Of a DNA stretch of 64,000 bases, positions 12,228 to 25,200 are shown piece after piece. The DNA comes from Panagrolaimus kolymaensis (lineage: Eukaryota > Nematoda > Chromadorea > Rhabditida > Panagrolaimidae). The position numbers and the translations under genes are program-made. The stretch is from positions 744,001 through 808,000 of the forward strand of contig JAJQJQ010000007.1 in NCBI GenBank assembly GCA_028622995.1. The letters run 5' to 3'. How positions within the stretch are numbered: position 1 is the stretch's first letter; each line of letters begins with the position of its first letter. The notes beneath the pieces are model-generated. The model worked only from the letters and a program-made list of their open reading frames with translations, did not search any database and was not told where the DNA came from.

Positions 12228-12417
12228 ATTCCACCATATTTATCCTTTGATTATTAAAGTTTTGTGGAAACAAAAGGCTGCAGCAACTGGTGTCGCTTAA
12301 TGATTCGTTTCAAATTAAAAACTTTTTCTTTCAGATGGGGTCAAAGATTTATCTTGAAGTAATGCGGCCATTGATCACACAGTGTTTGAGGAAAGTTGTA
12401 ATAGTATTAGGCGAATA
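12228..12417 (+). pseudogene. Copy B of the unrecognised family also present at 4361-4807
   Basis: Starts after a TTTTTAG acceptor and aligns along its length with 4611-4807, for example aaaggctgcagcaactgg against aaaggcaccagcaactga. A TTTCTTTCAG acceptor near 12338 precedes a frame from ATG that reads MGSKIYLEVMRPLITQCLRK, then VVIVLGE and a stop. The frame kept here is broken by one base in the other copy. It could be the last exon of a small gene, but I found no convincing upstream exons. Similarity continues for some 70 nt past the stop. Confidence 0.45.
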
Positions 12418-12965
12418 ATAACTCAAAGTATTGGACATTTTCTTTGCTAATCTTGAACCAATTTATCTCGAAGATTTACTTTTTTTTTACCACAAAACAA
12501 GATAATAAAACGGTAGTGAAACATGATTGAATGCTATATTCCTTGCTTTGTTACAATCTTCTTTTTTAAAGCTTCTTTCTTTACTTCCATTTCATTTTCT
12601 CATATTTTCTTTCCATTATTTGCCTTGCTATCATTAAGTTTCGATGAACTACTCGCATATCTAATATGAGAATTATTGATCATTATTGATACGCAAAACA
12701 GAAAATAGTGTAAGCTGCTTGATGGTTATTACAAAGAAAAATGTCACCTATGAAAAGGAAAGCGAGAGTTTCAGGTGATTCAATGTTTACAATTCTCTGT
12801 GGACTGTGAATTTGATTGTAATATGCTGCTTTCAAAACAAAATCTCATAGCAAATGGAGAAGTCAATCTCGAAAAAAGTATTGTTAAATTCTTTAAAAAT
12901 AAATTTTTTTCATATAATATCTTGCATTTAAAAACGGTTTTATACCTTATAAAAATAACTGCAAA

Positions 12966-15900
12966 AAAAGCTTTATAAAATTAATAAGCAACAAATATCG
13001 ATATTTTAAAAACTAAATTTGCACAAATTCAAGTGTACAAATTCCTAGAACTCATTTTGCTTTTTGGTGTATTTTTGAGAAAAAAGGAAAATGATTTTAA
13101 CCCCAAATTAGAAAGCCATCAGAAAGAAAAGCTTTATAAAATTAATAAGCAAAAAATATCGATATTTTAAAAACTAAATTTGCACAAATTCAAGTGTACA
13201 AATTCCTAGAACTCATTTTGCTTTTTGGTGTATTTTTGAGAAAAAAGGAAAATGATTTTAACCCCAAATTAGAAAGCCATCAGAAAGAAAAGCTTTATAA
13301 AATTAATAAGCAACAAATATCAATATTTTAAAAACTAAATTTGCACAAATTCAAGTGTACAAATTCCTAGAACTCATTTTGCTTTTTGGTGTATTTTTGA
13401 GAAAAAAGGAAAATGATTTTAACCCCAAATTAGAAAGCCATCAGAAAGAAAAGCTTTATAAAATTAATAAGCAACAAATATCGATATTTTAAAAATTAAA
13501 TTTGCACATATTCAAGTGTACAAATTCCTAGAACTCATTTTGCTTTTTGGTGTATTTTTGAGAAAAAAGGAAAATGATTTTAACCCCAAATTAGAAAGCC
13601 ATCAGAAAGAAAAGCTTTATAAAATTAATAAGCAACAAATATCGATATTTTAAAAACTAAATTTGCACAAATTCAAGTGTTCAAATTCCTAGAACTCATT
13701 TTGCTTTTTGGTGTATTTTTGAGAAAAAAGGAAAATGATTTTAACCCCAAATTAGAAAGCCATCAGAAAGAAAAGCTTTATAAAATTAATAAGCAACAAA
13801 TATCGATATTTTAAAAATTAAATTTGCACAATTTCAAGTGTTCAAATTCCTAGAACTCATTTTGCTTTTTGGTGTATTTTTGAGAAAAAAGGAAAATGAT
13901 TTTAACCCCAAATTAGAAAGCCATCAGAAAGAAAAGCTTTATAAAATTAATAAGCAACAAATATCAATATTTTAAAAACTAAATTTGCACAAATTCAAGT
14001 GTTCAAATTCCTAGAACTCATTTTGCTTTTTGGTGTATTTTTGAGAAAAAAGGAAAATGATTTTAACCCCAAATTAGAAAGCCATCAGAAAGAAAAGCTT
14101 TATAAAATTAATAAGCAACAAATATCAATATTTTAAAAACTAAATTTGCACAAATTCAAGTGTACAAATTCCTAGAACTCATTTTGCTTTTTGGTGTATT
14201 TTTGAGAAAAAAGGAAAATGATTTTAACCCCAAATTAGAAAGCCATCAGAAAGAAAAGCTTTATAAAATTAATAAGCAACAAATATCGATATTTTAAAAA
14301 TTAAATTTGCACATATTCAAGTGTACAAATTCCTAGAACTCATTTTGCTTTTTGGTGTATTTTTGAGAAAAAAGGAAAATGATTTTAACCCCAAATTAGA
14401 AAGCCATCAGAAAGAAAAGCTTTATAAAATTAATAAGCAACAAATATCGATATTTTAAAAACTAAATTTGCACAAATTCAAGTGTTCAAATTCCTAGAAC
14501 TCATTTTGCTTTTTGGTGTATTTTTGAGAAAAAAGGAAAATGATTTTAACCCCAAATTAGAAAGCCATCAGAAAGAAAAGCTTTATAAAATTAATAAGCA
14601 ACAAATATCGATATTTTAAAAATTAAATTTGCACAATTTCAAGTGTTCAAATTCCTAGAACTCATTTTGCTTTTTGGTGTATTTTTGAGAAAAAAGGAAA
14701 ATGATTTTAACCCCAAATTAGAAAGCCATCAGAAAGAAAAGCTTTATAAAATTAATAAGCAACAAATATCGATATTTTAAAAATTAAATTTGCACAATTT
14801 CAAGTGTTCAAATTCCTAGAACTCATTTTGCTTTTTGGTGTATTTTTGAGAAAAAAGGAAAATGATTTTAACCCCAAATTAGAAAGCCATCAGAAAGAAA
14901 AGCTTTATAAAATTAATAAGCAACAAATATCGATATTTTAAAAATTAAATTTGCACAATTTCAAGTGTTCAAATTCCTAGAACTCATTTTGCTTTTTGGT
15001 GTATTTTTGAGAAAAAAGGAAAATGATTTTAACCCCAAATTAGAAAGCCATCAGAAAGAAAAGCTTTATAAAATTAATAAGCAACAAATATCAATATTTT
15101 AAAAACTAAATTTGCACAAATTCAAGTGTACAAATTCCTAGAACTCATTTTGCTTTTTGGTGTATTTTTGAGAAAAAAGGAAAATGATTTTAACCCCAAA
15201 TTAGAAAGCCATCAGAAAGAAAAGCTTTATAAAATTAATAAGCAACAAATATCAATATTTTAAAAACTAAATTTGCACAATTTCAAGTGTACAAATTCCT
15301 AGAACTCATTTTGCTTTTTGGTGTATTTTTGAGAAAAAAGGAAAATGATTTTAACCCCAAATTAGAAAGCCATCAGAAAGAAAAGCTTTATAAAATTAAT
15401 AAGCAAAAAATATCGATATTTTAAAAACTAAATTTGCACAAATTCAAGTGTACAAATTCCTAGAACTCATTTTGCTTTTTGGTGTATTTTTGAGAAAAAA
15501 GGAAAATGATTTTAACCCCAAATTAGAAAGCCATCAGAAAGAAAAGCTTTATAAAATTAATAAGCAACAAATATCGATATTTTAAAAATTAAATTTGCAC
15601 AATTTCAAGTGTTCAAATTCCTAGAACTCATTTTGCTTTTTGGTGTATTTTTGAGAAAAAAGGAAAATGATTTTAACCCCAAATTAGAAAGCCATCAGAA
15701 AGAAAAGCTTTATAAAATTAATAAGCAACAAATATCGATATTTTAAAAACTAAATTTGCACAAATTCAAGTGTTCAAATTCCTAGAACTCATTTTGCTTT
15801 TTGGTGTATTTTTGAGAAAAAAGGAAAATGATTTTAACCCCAAATTAGAAAGCCATCAGAAAGAAAAGCTTTATAAAATTAATAAGCAACAAATATCAAT

Positions 15901-18900
15901 ATTTTAAAAACTAAATTTGCACAAATTCAAGTGTACAAATTCCTAGAACTCATTTTGCTTTTTGGTGTATTTTTGAGAAAAAAGGAAAATGATTTTAACC
16001 CCAAATTAGAAAGCCATCAGAAAGAAAAGCTTTATAAAATTAATAAGCAACAAATATCGATATTTTAAAAACTAAATTTGCACAAATTCAAGTGTTCAAA
16101 TTCCTAGAACTCATTTTGCTTTTTGGTGTATTTTTGAGAAAAAAGGAAAATGATTTTAACCCCAAATTAGAAAGCCATCAGAAAGAAAAGCTTTATAAAA
16201 TTAATAAGCAACAAATATCGATATTTTAAAAATTAAATTTGCACAATTTCAAGTGTTCAAATTCCTAGAACTCATTTTGCTTTTTGGTGTATTTTTGAGA
16301 AAAAAGGAAAATGATTTTAACCCCAAATTAGAAAGCCATCAGAAAGAAAAGCTTTATAAAATTAATAAGCAACAAATATCGATATTTTAAAAATTAAATT
16401 TGCACAATTTCAAGTGTTCAAATTCCTAGAACTCATTTTGCTTTTTGGTGTATTTTTGAGAAAAAAGGAAAATGATTTTAACCCCAAATTAGAAAGCCAT
16501 CAGAAAGAAAAGCTTTATAAAATTAATAAGCAACAAATATCGATATTTTAAAAACTAAATTTGCACAATTTCAAGTGTACAAATTCCTAGAACTCATTTT
16601 GCTTTTTGGTGTATTTTTGAGAAAAAAGGAAAATGATTTTAACCCCAAATTAGAAAGCCATCAGAAAGAAAAGCTTTATAAAATTAATAAGCAACAAATA
16701 TCGATATTTTAAAAATTAAATTTGCACAATTTCAAGTGTTCAAATTCCTAGAACTCATTTTGCTTTTTGGTGTATTTTTGAGAAAAAAGGAAAATGATTT
16801 TAACCCCAAATTAGAAAGCCATCAGAAAGAAAAGCTTTATAAAATTAATAAGCAACAAATATCGATATTTTAAAAACTAAATTTGCACAAATTCAAGTGT
16901 TCAAATTCCTAGAACTCATTTTGCTTTTTGGTGTATTTTTGAGAAAAAAGGAAAATGATTTTAACCCCAAATTAGAAAGCCATCAGAAAGAAAAGCTTTA
17001 TAAAATTAATAAGCAACAAATATCAATATTTTAAAAACTAAATTTGCACAAATTCAAGTGTACAAATTCCTAGAACTCATTTTGCTTTTTGGTGTATTTT
17101 TGAGAAAAAAGGAAAATGATTTTAACCCCAAATTAGAAAGCCATCAGAAAGAAAAGCTTTATAAAATTAATAAGCAACAAATATCAATATTTTAAAAACT
17201 AAATTTGCACAATTTCAAGTGTACAAATTCCTAGAACTCATTTTGCTTTTTGGTGTATTTTTGAGAAAAAAGGAAAATGATTTTAACCCCAAATTAGAAA
17301 GCCATCAGAAAGAAAAGCTTTATAAAATTAATAAGCAACAAATATCGATATTTTAAAAACTAAATTTGCACAATTTCAAGTGTACAAATTCCTAGAACTC
17401 ATTTTGCTTTTTGGTGTATTTTTGAGAAAAAAGGAAAATGATTTTAACCCCAAATTAGAAAGCCATCAGAAAGAAAAGCTTTATAAAATTAATAAGCAAC
17501 AAATATCGATATTTTAAAAACTAAATTTGCACAATTTCAAGTGTACAAATTCCTAGAACTCATTTTGCTTTTTGGTGTATTTTTGAGAAAAAAGGAAAAT
17601 GATTTTAACCCCAAATTAGAAAGCCATCAGAAAGAAAAGCTTTATAAAATTAATAAGCAACAAATATCAATATTTTAAAAACTAAATTTGCACAATTTCA
17701 AGTGTACAAATTCCTAGAACTCATTTTGCTTTTTGGTGTATTTTTGAGAAAAAAGGAAAATGATTTTAACCCCAAATTAGAAAGCCATCAGAAAGAAAAG
17801 CTTTATAAAATTAATAAGCAACAAATATCGATATTTTAAAAATTAAATTTGCACAATTTCAAGTGTTCAAATTCCTAGAACTCATTTTGCTTTTTGGTGT
17901 ATTTTTGAGAAAAAAGGAAAATGATTTTAACCCCAAATTAGAAAGCCATCAGAAAGAAAAGCTTTATAAAATTAATAAGCAACAAATATCAATATTTTAA
18001 AAACTAAATTTGCACAATTTCAAGTGTACAAATTCCTAGAACTCATTTTGCTTTTTGGTGTATTTTTGAGAAAAAAGGAAAATGATTTTAACCCCAAATT
18101 AGAAAGCCATCAGAAAGAAAAGCTTTATAAAATTAATAAGCAACAAATATCGATATTTTAAAAATTAAATTTGCACAATTTCAAGTGTTCAAATTCCTAG
18201 AACTCATTTTGCTTTTTGGTGTATTTTTGAGAAAAAAGGAAAATGATTTTAACCCCAAATTAGAAAGCCATCAGAAAGAAAAGCTTTATAAAATTAATAA
18301 GCAACAAATATCAATATTTTAAAAACTAAATTTGCACAAATTCAAGTGTACAAATTCCTAGAACTCATTTTGCTTTTTGGTGTATTTTTGAGAAAAAAGG
18401 AAAATGATTTTAACCCCAAATTAGAAAGCCATCAGAAAGAAAAGCTTTATAAAATTAATAAGCAACAAATATCGATATTTTAAAAATTAAATTTGCACAA
18501 TTTCAAGTGTTCAAATTCCTAGAACTCATTTTGCTTTTTGGTGTATTTTTGAGAAAAAAGGAAAATGATTTTAACCCCAAATTAGAAAGCCATCAGAAAG
18601 AAAAGCTTTATAAAATTAATAAGCAACAAATATCAATATTTTAAAAACTAAATTTGCACAATTTCAAGTGTACAAATTCCTAGAACTCATTTTGCTTTTT
18701 GGTGTATTTTTGAGAAAAAAGGAAAATGATTTTAACCCCAAATTAGAAAGCCATCAGAAAGAAAAGCTTTATAAAATTAATAAGCAACAAATATCGATAT
18801 TTTAAAAATTAAATTTGCACAATTTCAAGTGTTCAAATTCCTAGAACTCATTTTGCTTTTTGGTGTATTTTTGAGAAAAAAGGAAAATGATTTTAACCCC

Positions 18901-20989
18901 AAATTAGAAAGCCATCAGAAAGAAAAGCTTTATAAAATTAATAAGCAACAAATATCGATATTTTAAAAATTAAATTTGCACAATTTCAAGTGTTCAAATT
19001 CCTAGAACTCATTTTGCTTTTTGGTGTATTTTTGAGAAAAAAGGAAAATGATTTTAACCCCAAATTAGAAAGCCATCAGAAAGAAAAGCTTTATAAAATT
19101 AATAAGCAACAAATATCAATATTTTAAAAACTAAATTTGCACAATTTCAAGTGTACAAATTCCTAGAACTCATTTTGCTTTTTGGTGTATTTTTGAGAAA
19201 AAAGGAAAATGATTTTAACCCCAAATTAGAAAGCCATCAGAAAGAAAAGCTTTATAAAATTAATAAGCAACAAATATCGATATTTTAAAAATTAAATTTG
19301 CACAATTTCAAGTGTTCAAATTCCTAGAACTCATTTTGCTTTTTGGTGTATTTTTGAGAAAAAAGGAAAATGATTTTAACCCCAAATTAGAAAGCCATCA
19401 GAAAGAAAAGCTTTATAAAATTAATAAGCAACAAATATCGATATTTTAAAAACTAAATTTGCACAATTTCAAGTGTACAAATTCCTAGAACTCATTTTGC
19501 TTTTTGGTGTATTTTTGAGAAAAAAGGAAAATGATTTTAACCCCAAATTAGAAAGCCATCAGAAAGAAAAGCTTTATAAAATTAATAAGCAACAAATATC
19601 GATATTTTAAAAATTAAATTTGCACAATTTCAAGTGTTCAAATTCCTAGAACTCATTTTGCTTTTTGGTGTATTTTTGAGAAAAAAGGAAAATGATTTTA
19701 ACCCCAAATTAGAAAGCCATCAGAAAGAAAAGCTTTATAAAATTAATAAGCAACAAATATCGATATTTTAAAAATTAAATTTGCACAATTTCAAGTGTTC
19801 AAATTCCTAGAACTCATTTTGCTTTTTGGTGTATTTTTGAGAAAAAAGGAAAATGATTTTAACCCCAAATTAGAAAGCCATCAGAAAGAAAAGCTTTATA
19901 AAATTAATAAGCAACAAATATCGATATTTTAAAAATTAAATTTGCACAATTTCAAGTGTTCAAATTCCTAGAACTCATTTTGCTTTTTGGTGTATTTTTG
20001 AGAAAAAAGGAAAATGATTTTAACCCCAAATTAGAAAGCCATCAGAAAGAAAAGCTTTATAAAATTAATAAGCAACAAATATCGATATTTTAAAAATTAA
20101 ATTTGCACAATTTCAAGTGTTCAAATTCCTAGAACTCATTTTGCTTTTTGGTGTATTTTTGAGAAAAAAGGAAAATGATTTTAACCCCAAATTAGAAAGC
20201 CATCAGAAAGAAAAGCTTTATAAAATTAATAAGCAACAAATATCGATATTTTAAAAACTAAATTTGCACAATTTCAAGTGTACAAATTCCTAGAACTCAT
20301 TTTGCTTTTTGGTGTATTTTTGAGAAAAAAGGAAAATGATTTTAACCCCAAATTAGAAAGCCATCAGAAAGAAAAGCTTTATAAAATTAATAAGCAACAA
20401 ATATCGATATTTTAAAAATTAAATTTGCACAATTTCAAGTGTTCAAATTCCTAGAACTCATTTTGCTTTTTGGTGTATTTTTGAGAAAAAAGGAAAATGA
20501 TTTTAACCCCAAATTAGAAAGCCATCAGAAAGAAAAGCTTTATAAAATTAATAAGCAACAAATATCGATATTTTAAAAATTAAATTTGCACAATTTCAAG
20601 TGTACAAATTCCTAGAACTCATTTTGCTTTTTGGTGTATTTTTGAGAAAAAAGGAAAATGATTTTAACCCCAAATTAGAAAGCCATCAGAAAGAAAAGCT
20701 TTATAAAATTAATAAGCAACAAATATCGATATTTTAAAAACTAAATTTGCACAATTTCAAGTGTACAAATTCCTAGAACTCATTTTGCTTTTTGGTGTAT
20801 TTTTGAGAAAAAAGGAAAATGATTTTAACCCCAAATTAGAAAGCCATCAGAAAGAAAAGCTTTATAAAATTAATAAGCAACAAATATCGATATTTTAAAA
20901 ATTAAATTTGCACAATTTCAAGTGTTCAAATTCCTAGAACTCATTTTGCTTTTTGGTGTATTTTTGAGAAAAAAGGAAAATGATTTTAA
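12966..20989. repeat. 161-bp tandem satellite, about 49.8 copies
   Basis: Head-to-tail array. The motif ctttataaaattaataagc recurs at 12971, 13132, 13293 and so on to 20860, a distance of 49 x 161 with no insertion or deletion. Unit AT content is about 70 percent. Only about five sites vary between units (gcaac/gcaaa, tatcgat/tatcaat, aaaact/aaaatt, caaatt/caattt/catatt, gtgtac/gtgttc), all within the first roughly 75 nt. The other roughly 90 nt looked identical in every unit I read. The last unit is cut after gattttaa. The array ends about 20 nt from a phosphatase exon. There is no coding potential. Such uniformity points to recent expansion or gene conversion. Confidence 0.97.
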
Positions 20990-21007
20990 TAAAAGGAAGG
21001 AACAAAC

Positions 21008-21160
21008 CCAGCTGAACAGTGAACAACAATTGGACCTTTTTTTGAAACATTCATAGCTTTACTCATCATTTCATGTATTAAATCCACTGTTTTTGGGACA
21101 CCATGGTCCGGCCATTGTTCAAATTGGAAATGCTTAATAGATTTAGTAATTCCAGTGATC
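21008..21160 (-). pseudogene. Orphan tyrosine phosphatase exon at the satellite edge
   Basis: A 153-nt exon flanked by a CTTCAG acceptor and a GTTTGT donor. It reads TKSIKHFQFEQWPDHGVP and ends IVVHCSAG, so it holds the WPD loop and the first half of the P-loop with the catalytic Cys. Its length (153 nt) and both phases equal those of exon 4 of the phosphatase at 2021-3661, so it is a paralogous exon. The following exon that should supply IGRTG is absent: downstream on this strand the satellite begins within about 20 nt. No upstream phosphatase exon was found up to 21.9 kb. It is probably a gene remnant interrupted by the array. An intact gene with an 8-kb satellite-filled intron is not supported, because I see no matching exon beyond the array. 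Confidence 0.8.
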
Positions 21161-21932
21161 CTGAAGATATTTTAGTATTATATTTTCAGATCACTTTGAT
21201 CGTAGAATAATTATTAATAATGTCATTTTCCTATATCAGAAGATTTGTTTATCATTTAAAATTTATTGCAAAAACTTTGAGAAGATTAGACTTGCATTTC
21301 TAAGCAACACTTGAATGTCACCCACGTAAAAGATTTTTTTATCAAGCAACTATTATTTGTTTATTTAACATTTCAAGTTAGGTAAAACATACTACGAATT
21401 GAATCATAATTTTAAACAAGGAAAGTCTTACAAATTACATTAATCAGATTGATGATGTTGCTTTGAAACTGATAAACAATTGAGCCTTTGAATCGGTATA
21501 CTTCATAAAGACGAGATCATTAAGTAATACAATCTCGTGGTTAATCAGATACCATTGACAATATAAATGACAACATGTAAGCTTTTTACTGATTACTGCT
21601 TAAAAAAACATCACTATTTGTTATGCTTCAATCCAATATCAGGGAATTGCAAAAGGAAGTTATGAACGAAGAAAATAAAACTTTGAGGATGAAAAAAAGA
21701 ACTTGTGTTGCAACAAAAAGGTAATTGAGAAAACATCATAACCACCCAAAAAGGTTCACTGAATTATGCAAACTTATATTGTACAAAAATAAAGAAAACA
21801 CGATGTTTGTATAAAATTTTATTAAATAAAAACAAAGCAGTTTATAAACGACAAAAAAAGCAAAACAACATAAAAATCAACAATACTAATTCAAACTTAA
21901 AACAATTTGGAATCAGTTAACAATAGAAAAGA
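21161..21932. other. Intergenic, with a likely poly(A) signal for the gene to the right
   Basis: No gene found. On the minus strand an AATAAA occurs at about 21820-21830, roughly 110 nt past the stop of the RGG-rich exon, and is the probable 3' end signal of that transcript. Confidence 0.5.
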
Positions 21933-22202
21933 TCAATCATCAAATTTGATACGTTTATTCTGTGGTTGACCATCGTTGCTTCCAAATCGCTTTTGAGCAA
22001 AACCACCACCGCGATTACCACCTCTATCATTGAAGTTGCCACGGCCTCCACGACCTCCTCTGTCATTGAATCCACCTCCACGATTACCACGATCATTGAA
22101 GTTGCCACGGCCTCCACGCCCTCCTCTGTCATTGAAGCCACCACCACGGCTGCCTAAAACATAGAAAAGTAATTAATACCATAGATGAAATTCAAACAAA
22201 CC
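21933..22202 (-). CDS. RGG/GGF-repeat C-terminal exons, frame-broken relative to the upstream gene
   Basis: Exon 22153-21933 encodes a glycine/arginine-rich tail with repeated [18 protein letters not shown] units and ends QNKRIKFDD and a stop. A 48-nt intron (GTTTGT...TTTTAG, 22201-22154) joins it to a few upstream codons (YGGDRG), which already carry the same composition. Going further upstream, this frame meets a TGA about ten codons before the junction, while the long EB-module frame reads through the same bases in a different frame. One extra T in the TTTT run at 22219-22222 would fuse the two. RGG tails usually bind RNA in nuclear proteins, so such a tail on a secreted protein would be unexpected. 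The owner of these exons is therefore unsettled. Confidence 0.55.
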
Positions 22203-25200
22203 ACGATCTCCACCATAGAAAATTCTGTTTCATGTTGGTGGCGATGTTGTCGGCCCGGATGTTGCATTCTTTGATATGAGGATGGCAAAGAATTTGATAA
22301 ATCCATTGTTTTTGATCCTTGTACTGAGAAAGGTGGATATCCATTATAGCCACTAAATCCGCCCATCATTGTTAACATTGGATTTGCATAATTGGGTAAA
22401 GCTGAAGGATAAATTTGATTCATATTATTGGCTGGTGGCATTTGATTATATGGTGAATATTGACCAAATTGATTCATTTGATAAAATTGTCCTTCAGGCG
22501 CAGGCGGAGCATTGGAAGATGGATTTACAATATAAAATGGTTTTTCAGTTGATGGGGTTTCACGAGGAATTTTAGAATTAATAATAGATAATGGCAATCC
22601 ATTGTAACCATTAAAACTTTGTGATTGTTGAGTATTTTGAAAATTTGCAAAATTAATTGGAAGCGAAGTTGTTGTTTGAATTTGTGAATAATCTGTTGGA
22701 TAATCAATATCCTCTACTCGCGGAAAAGTTGGAGATGCTTTATCTTTTTGATAACCATAAATTTCTGTTTGTTGATTATTCATATTATTCGACCATGGAT
22801 TTGATGGTTCTCTATTATTGAAAGATGTTGTAAAATTTCTTGAAAGCTGATTGCTCCAATAACCTTTATTATCATATTTTTGCCAATCGGGTCCATATGC
22901 AGCCATACTATCAGGTAAATTATTGCCATATGATCCAAAAATTTTGCCAAATGGTTGTTGATTATCGTTTGATGAAGGAGTACTTTCTCGCCAATTTTGA
23001 GTTCGAGGCTGTTGAGTTGAAAATGGTGTTGAAGGATTAGCTCCAAAACCACCTAAATATTTTTGAAATGCTTCTAAATTTCGAGGTTTTTGTGGCGAGG
23101 TAGTTTGTTGATGATTGCCACTAATATCTTGGAAATTTTGTTGAGGTCGAGAATGTGGTAAATAATTGTTATTTTGTATATTAGAATAATAACCATTTTG
23201 CTTCAAAGCTTGTTGATTTTGCGAAGTAATCATTTGATTTGGGACACCTGCTGCTATCATTGGTCTTTTATTCTTTTCTTCTTCTTCAACTAGCATTAAT
23301 TTTGACTTTAATTTCGCTGATTCTTCTGAGCTTATAATTCCTTTCGCAATCAACGTTCCAAGACTTAATCCATAACCACTACCTCGTCCAACAGCTTCGC
23401 CTATGGCTGCTCCAGGATTTCCGACAATTTGATTTAAACCAGTGCCATAAATTTTTGTTGCAAATGGATTAATATCTTCTTCTCTAATCGTTTCAGGTGT
23501 TAATGGAGTAGCTGGAGGCAAACAATAACCATTCATTGAAGTATATCCATTTTTGCATAAACAATATCCATTATCGCAATAACTAAACTTGTGGCAATTC
23601 GCACTTGAAAAACATGCAGGTCCTTTTGGACGAGTGGCAGCTCGACATTCTCCAGCTTGAAGAAAGGTTTCCATTCCAACTGGACATTCACAAACTCCAC
23701 TGAAACTTCCACAAATAGAATTATATCCGCACATTTGATTGTGGATGCAATCTTCACCGGGTCGAGTTATTCCCTTTTTTGGACATCGAGAATAACCATG
23801 TTCATCAACTCCAGCAGCACAAATACATTTTCCATTTACGCATGAACTTTCATTGCATTGTTCATTCAAAAAGCAGCTTTGCCCGAGTGAAACTTTTGCC
23901 ATTTCACAATAGCCATTTGACGCTCGATAACCAGGGCGACAAACACATAAATTTTGAATGCAAACAGCAGAATTGAAACAAATTCCTGCTGGGGCACAAG
24001 CTTTTCCAGGTTGTCCTTGACTTTTCCATTCTGATTCTTCCATTATTGCTTTTGATTGAGATTGTGGAAATGATGAATACGTATTCGTTACTGTTTGAGA
24101 TGATGGAGATGATGGTAGTTTAGGATAAGCATGGAATCCTCCTGCATTTGGAGTTGGTATATGAAAACATTTTTCATCATACGCTTGAAATCCTTCTTCA
24201 CATTGACATTTTGAATTTATACATTTTGCTCCACCATCGCATACATTTTCACAAGGTTCATTCAAAACTGGAACTCTTTCAAGCTCTCTCGTTAATAAAG
24301 CTTTTAAAGTTTCTTGATCCACAACATTTATGCTCATTTGATTGGCGGTTAAAATTTGATGAAATTTTCCATCCTCTGAATGTGGAATTAATGATGAAGT
24401 TCCAGGACCATAAACAATTTTTGGATTCACGCCTTTGGGAATTAATGTTTTTCCAGGATAAGCATAAAATGGAACTGTTGAACTTTTAGGTACACATTTA
24501 TGATTTACATCAACCACATAATTATCATTACACCGACAAATTCCACTGCTGCAGTAACTGTTTTCTGCACAATGAGCTTCAGCTGAACATTCTCCACCTG
24601 GACCAACATTGTACATATGAGAGTCAGGGGATTCACATTCCTTTCCATTATTTACTAATCCATAAAGACAAACACATATTCCATAATAACATTGGGATTC
24701 ACCAATACAGTCTAAACCTTTTTTGGGATCACAATGGCCGCCAGGCATAATTTCATGGATAGCTTTTCGACAAGTTCCTGATACAACTGTTTCACCTCTT
24801 TTACAGCGACAAACTCCTCGAATACATTCAGTTCGATATGGGCAATGCAAAGTTAGTTGACAATGTGATCCAGGAACTCGGGAATCTGTTTCTTGTCCAG
24901 GAAAACCTGGCGATCGAGCAGATGGTGGTGTTGGAGTTGCATTCGAATGAGGCGGAGGTTCTTGGCATTCATTTTGAAGCAATTCAGTTCCAGCAGGACA
25001 AACACAAACATTTCCCATGCAAACGCTATTTCCAGTACATGCCGTTTCATCAGCGCAATATTGCCCAGGAGCAGATTTTTTTATTTCTGAAATAACTTTG
25101 AGTGCATCTTTATCGTTCCCGATGCATTTATCATCGATAATTATTTCTTCTTCTTTACAAATACAATATCCTTCTTTACATATACTTCCACCAATACAAA

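Noticed and set aside
12966..20989. CRISPR-like regular repeats
   Set aside because: The repeats are contiguous, with no unique spacers, 161 bp long and in a eukaryotic genome; this is a satellite.
21966..22157. Thr/Ser-rich + frame opposite the RGG exon
   Set aside because: It is the complement shadow of the repetitive RGG-coding sequence, which has the better frame, splice sites and stop.
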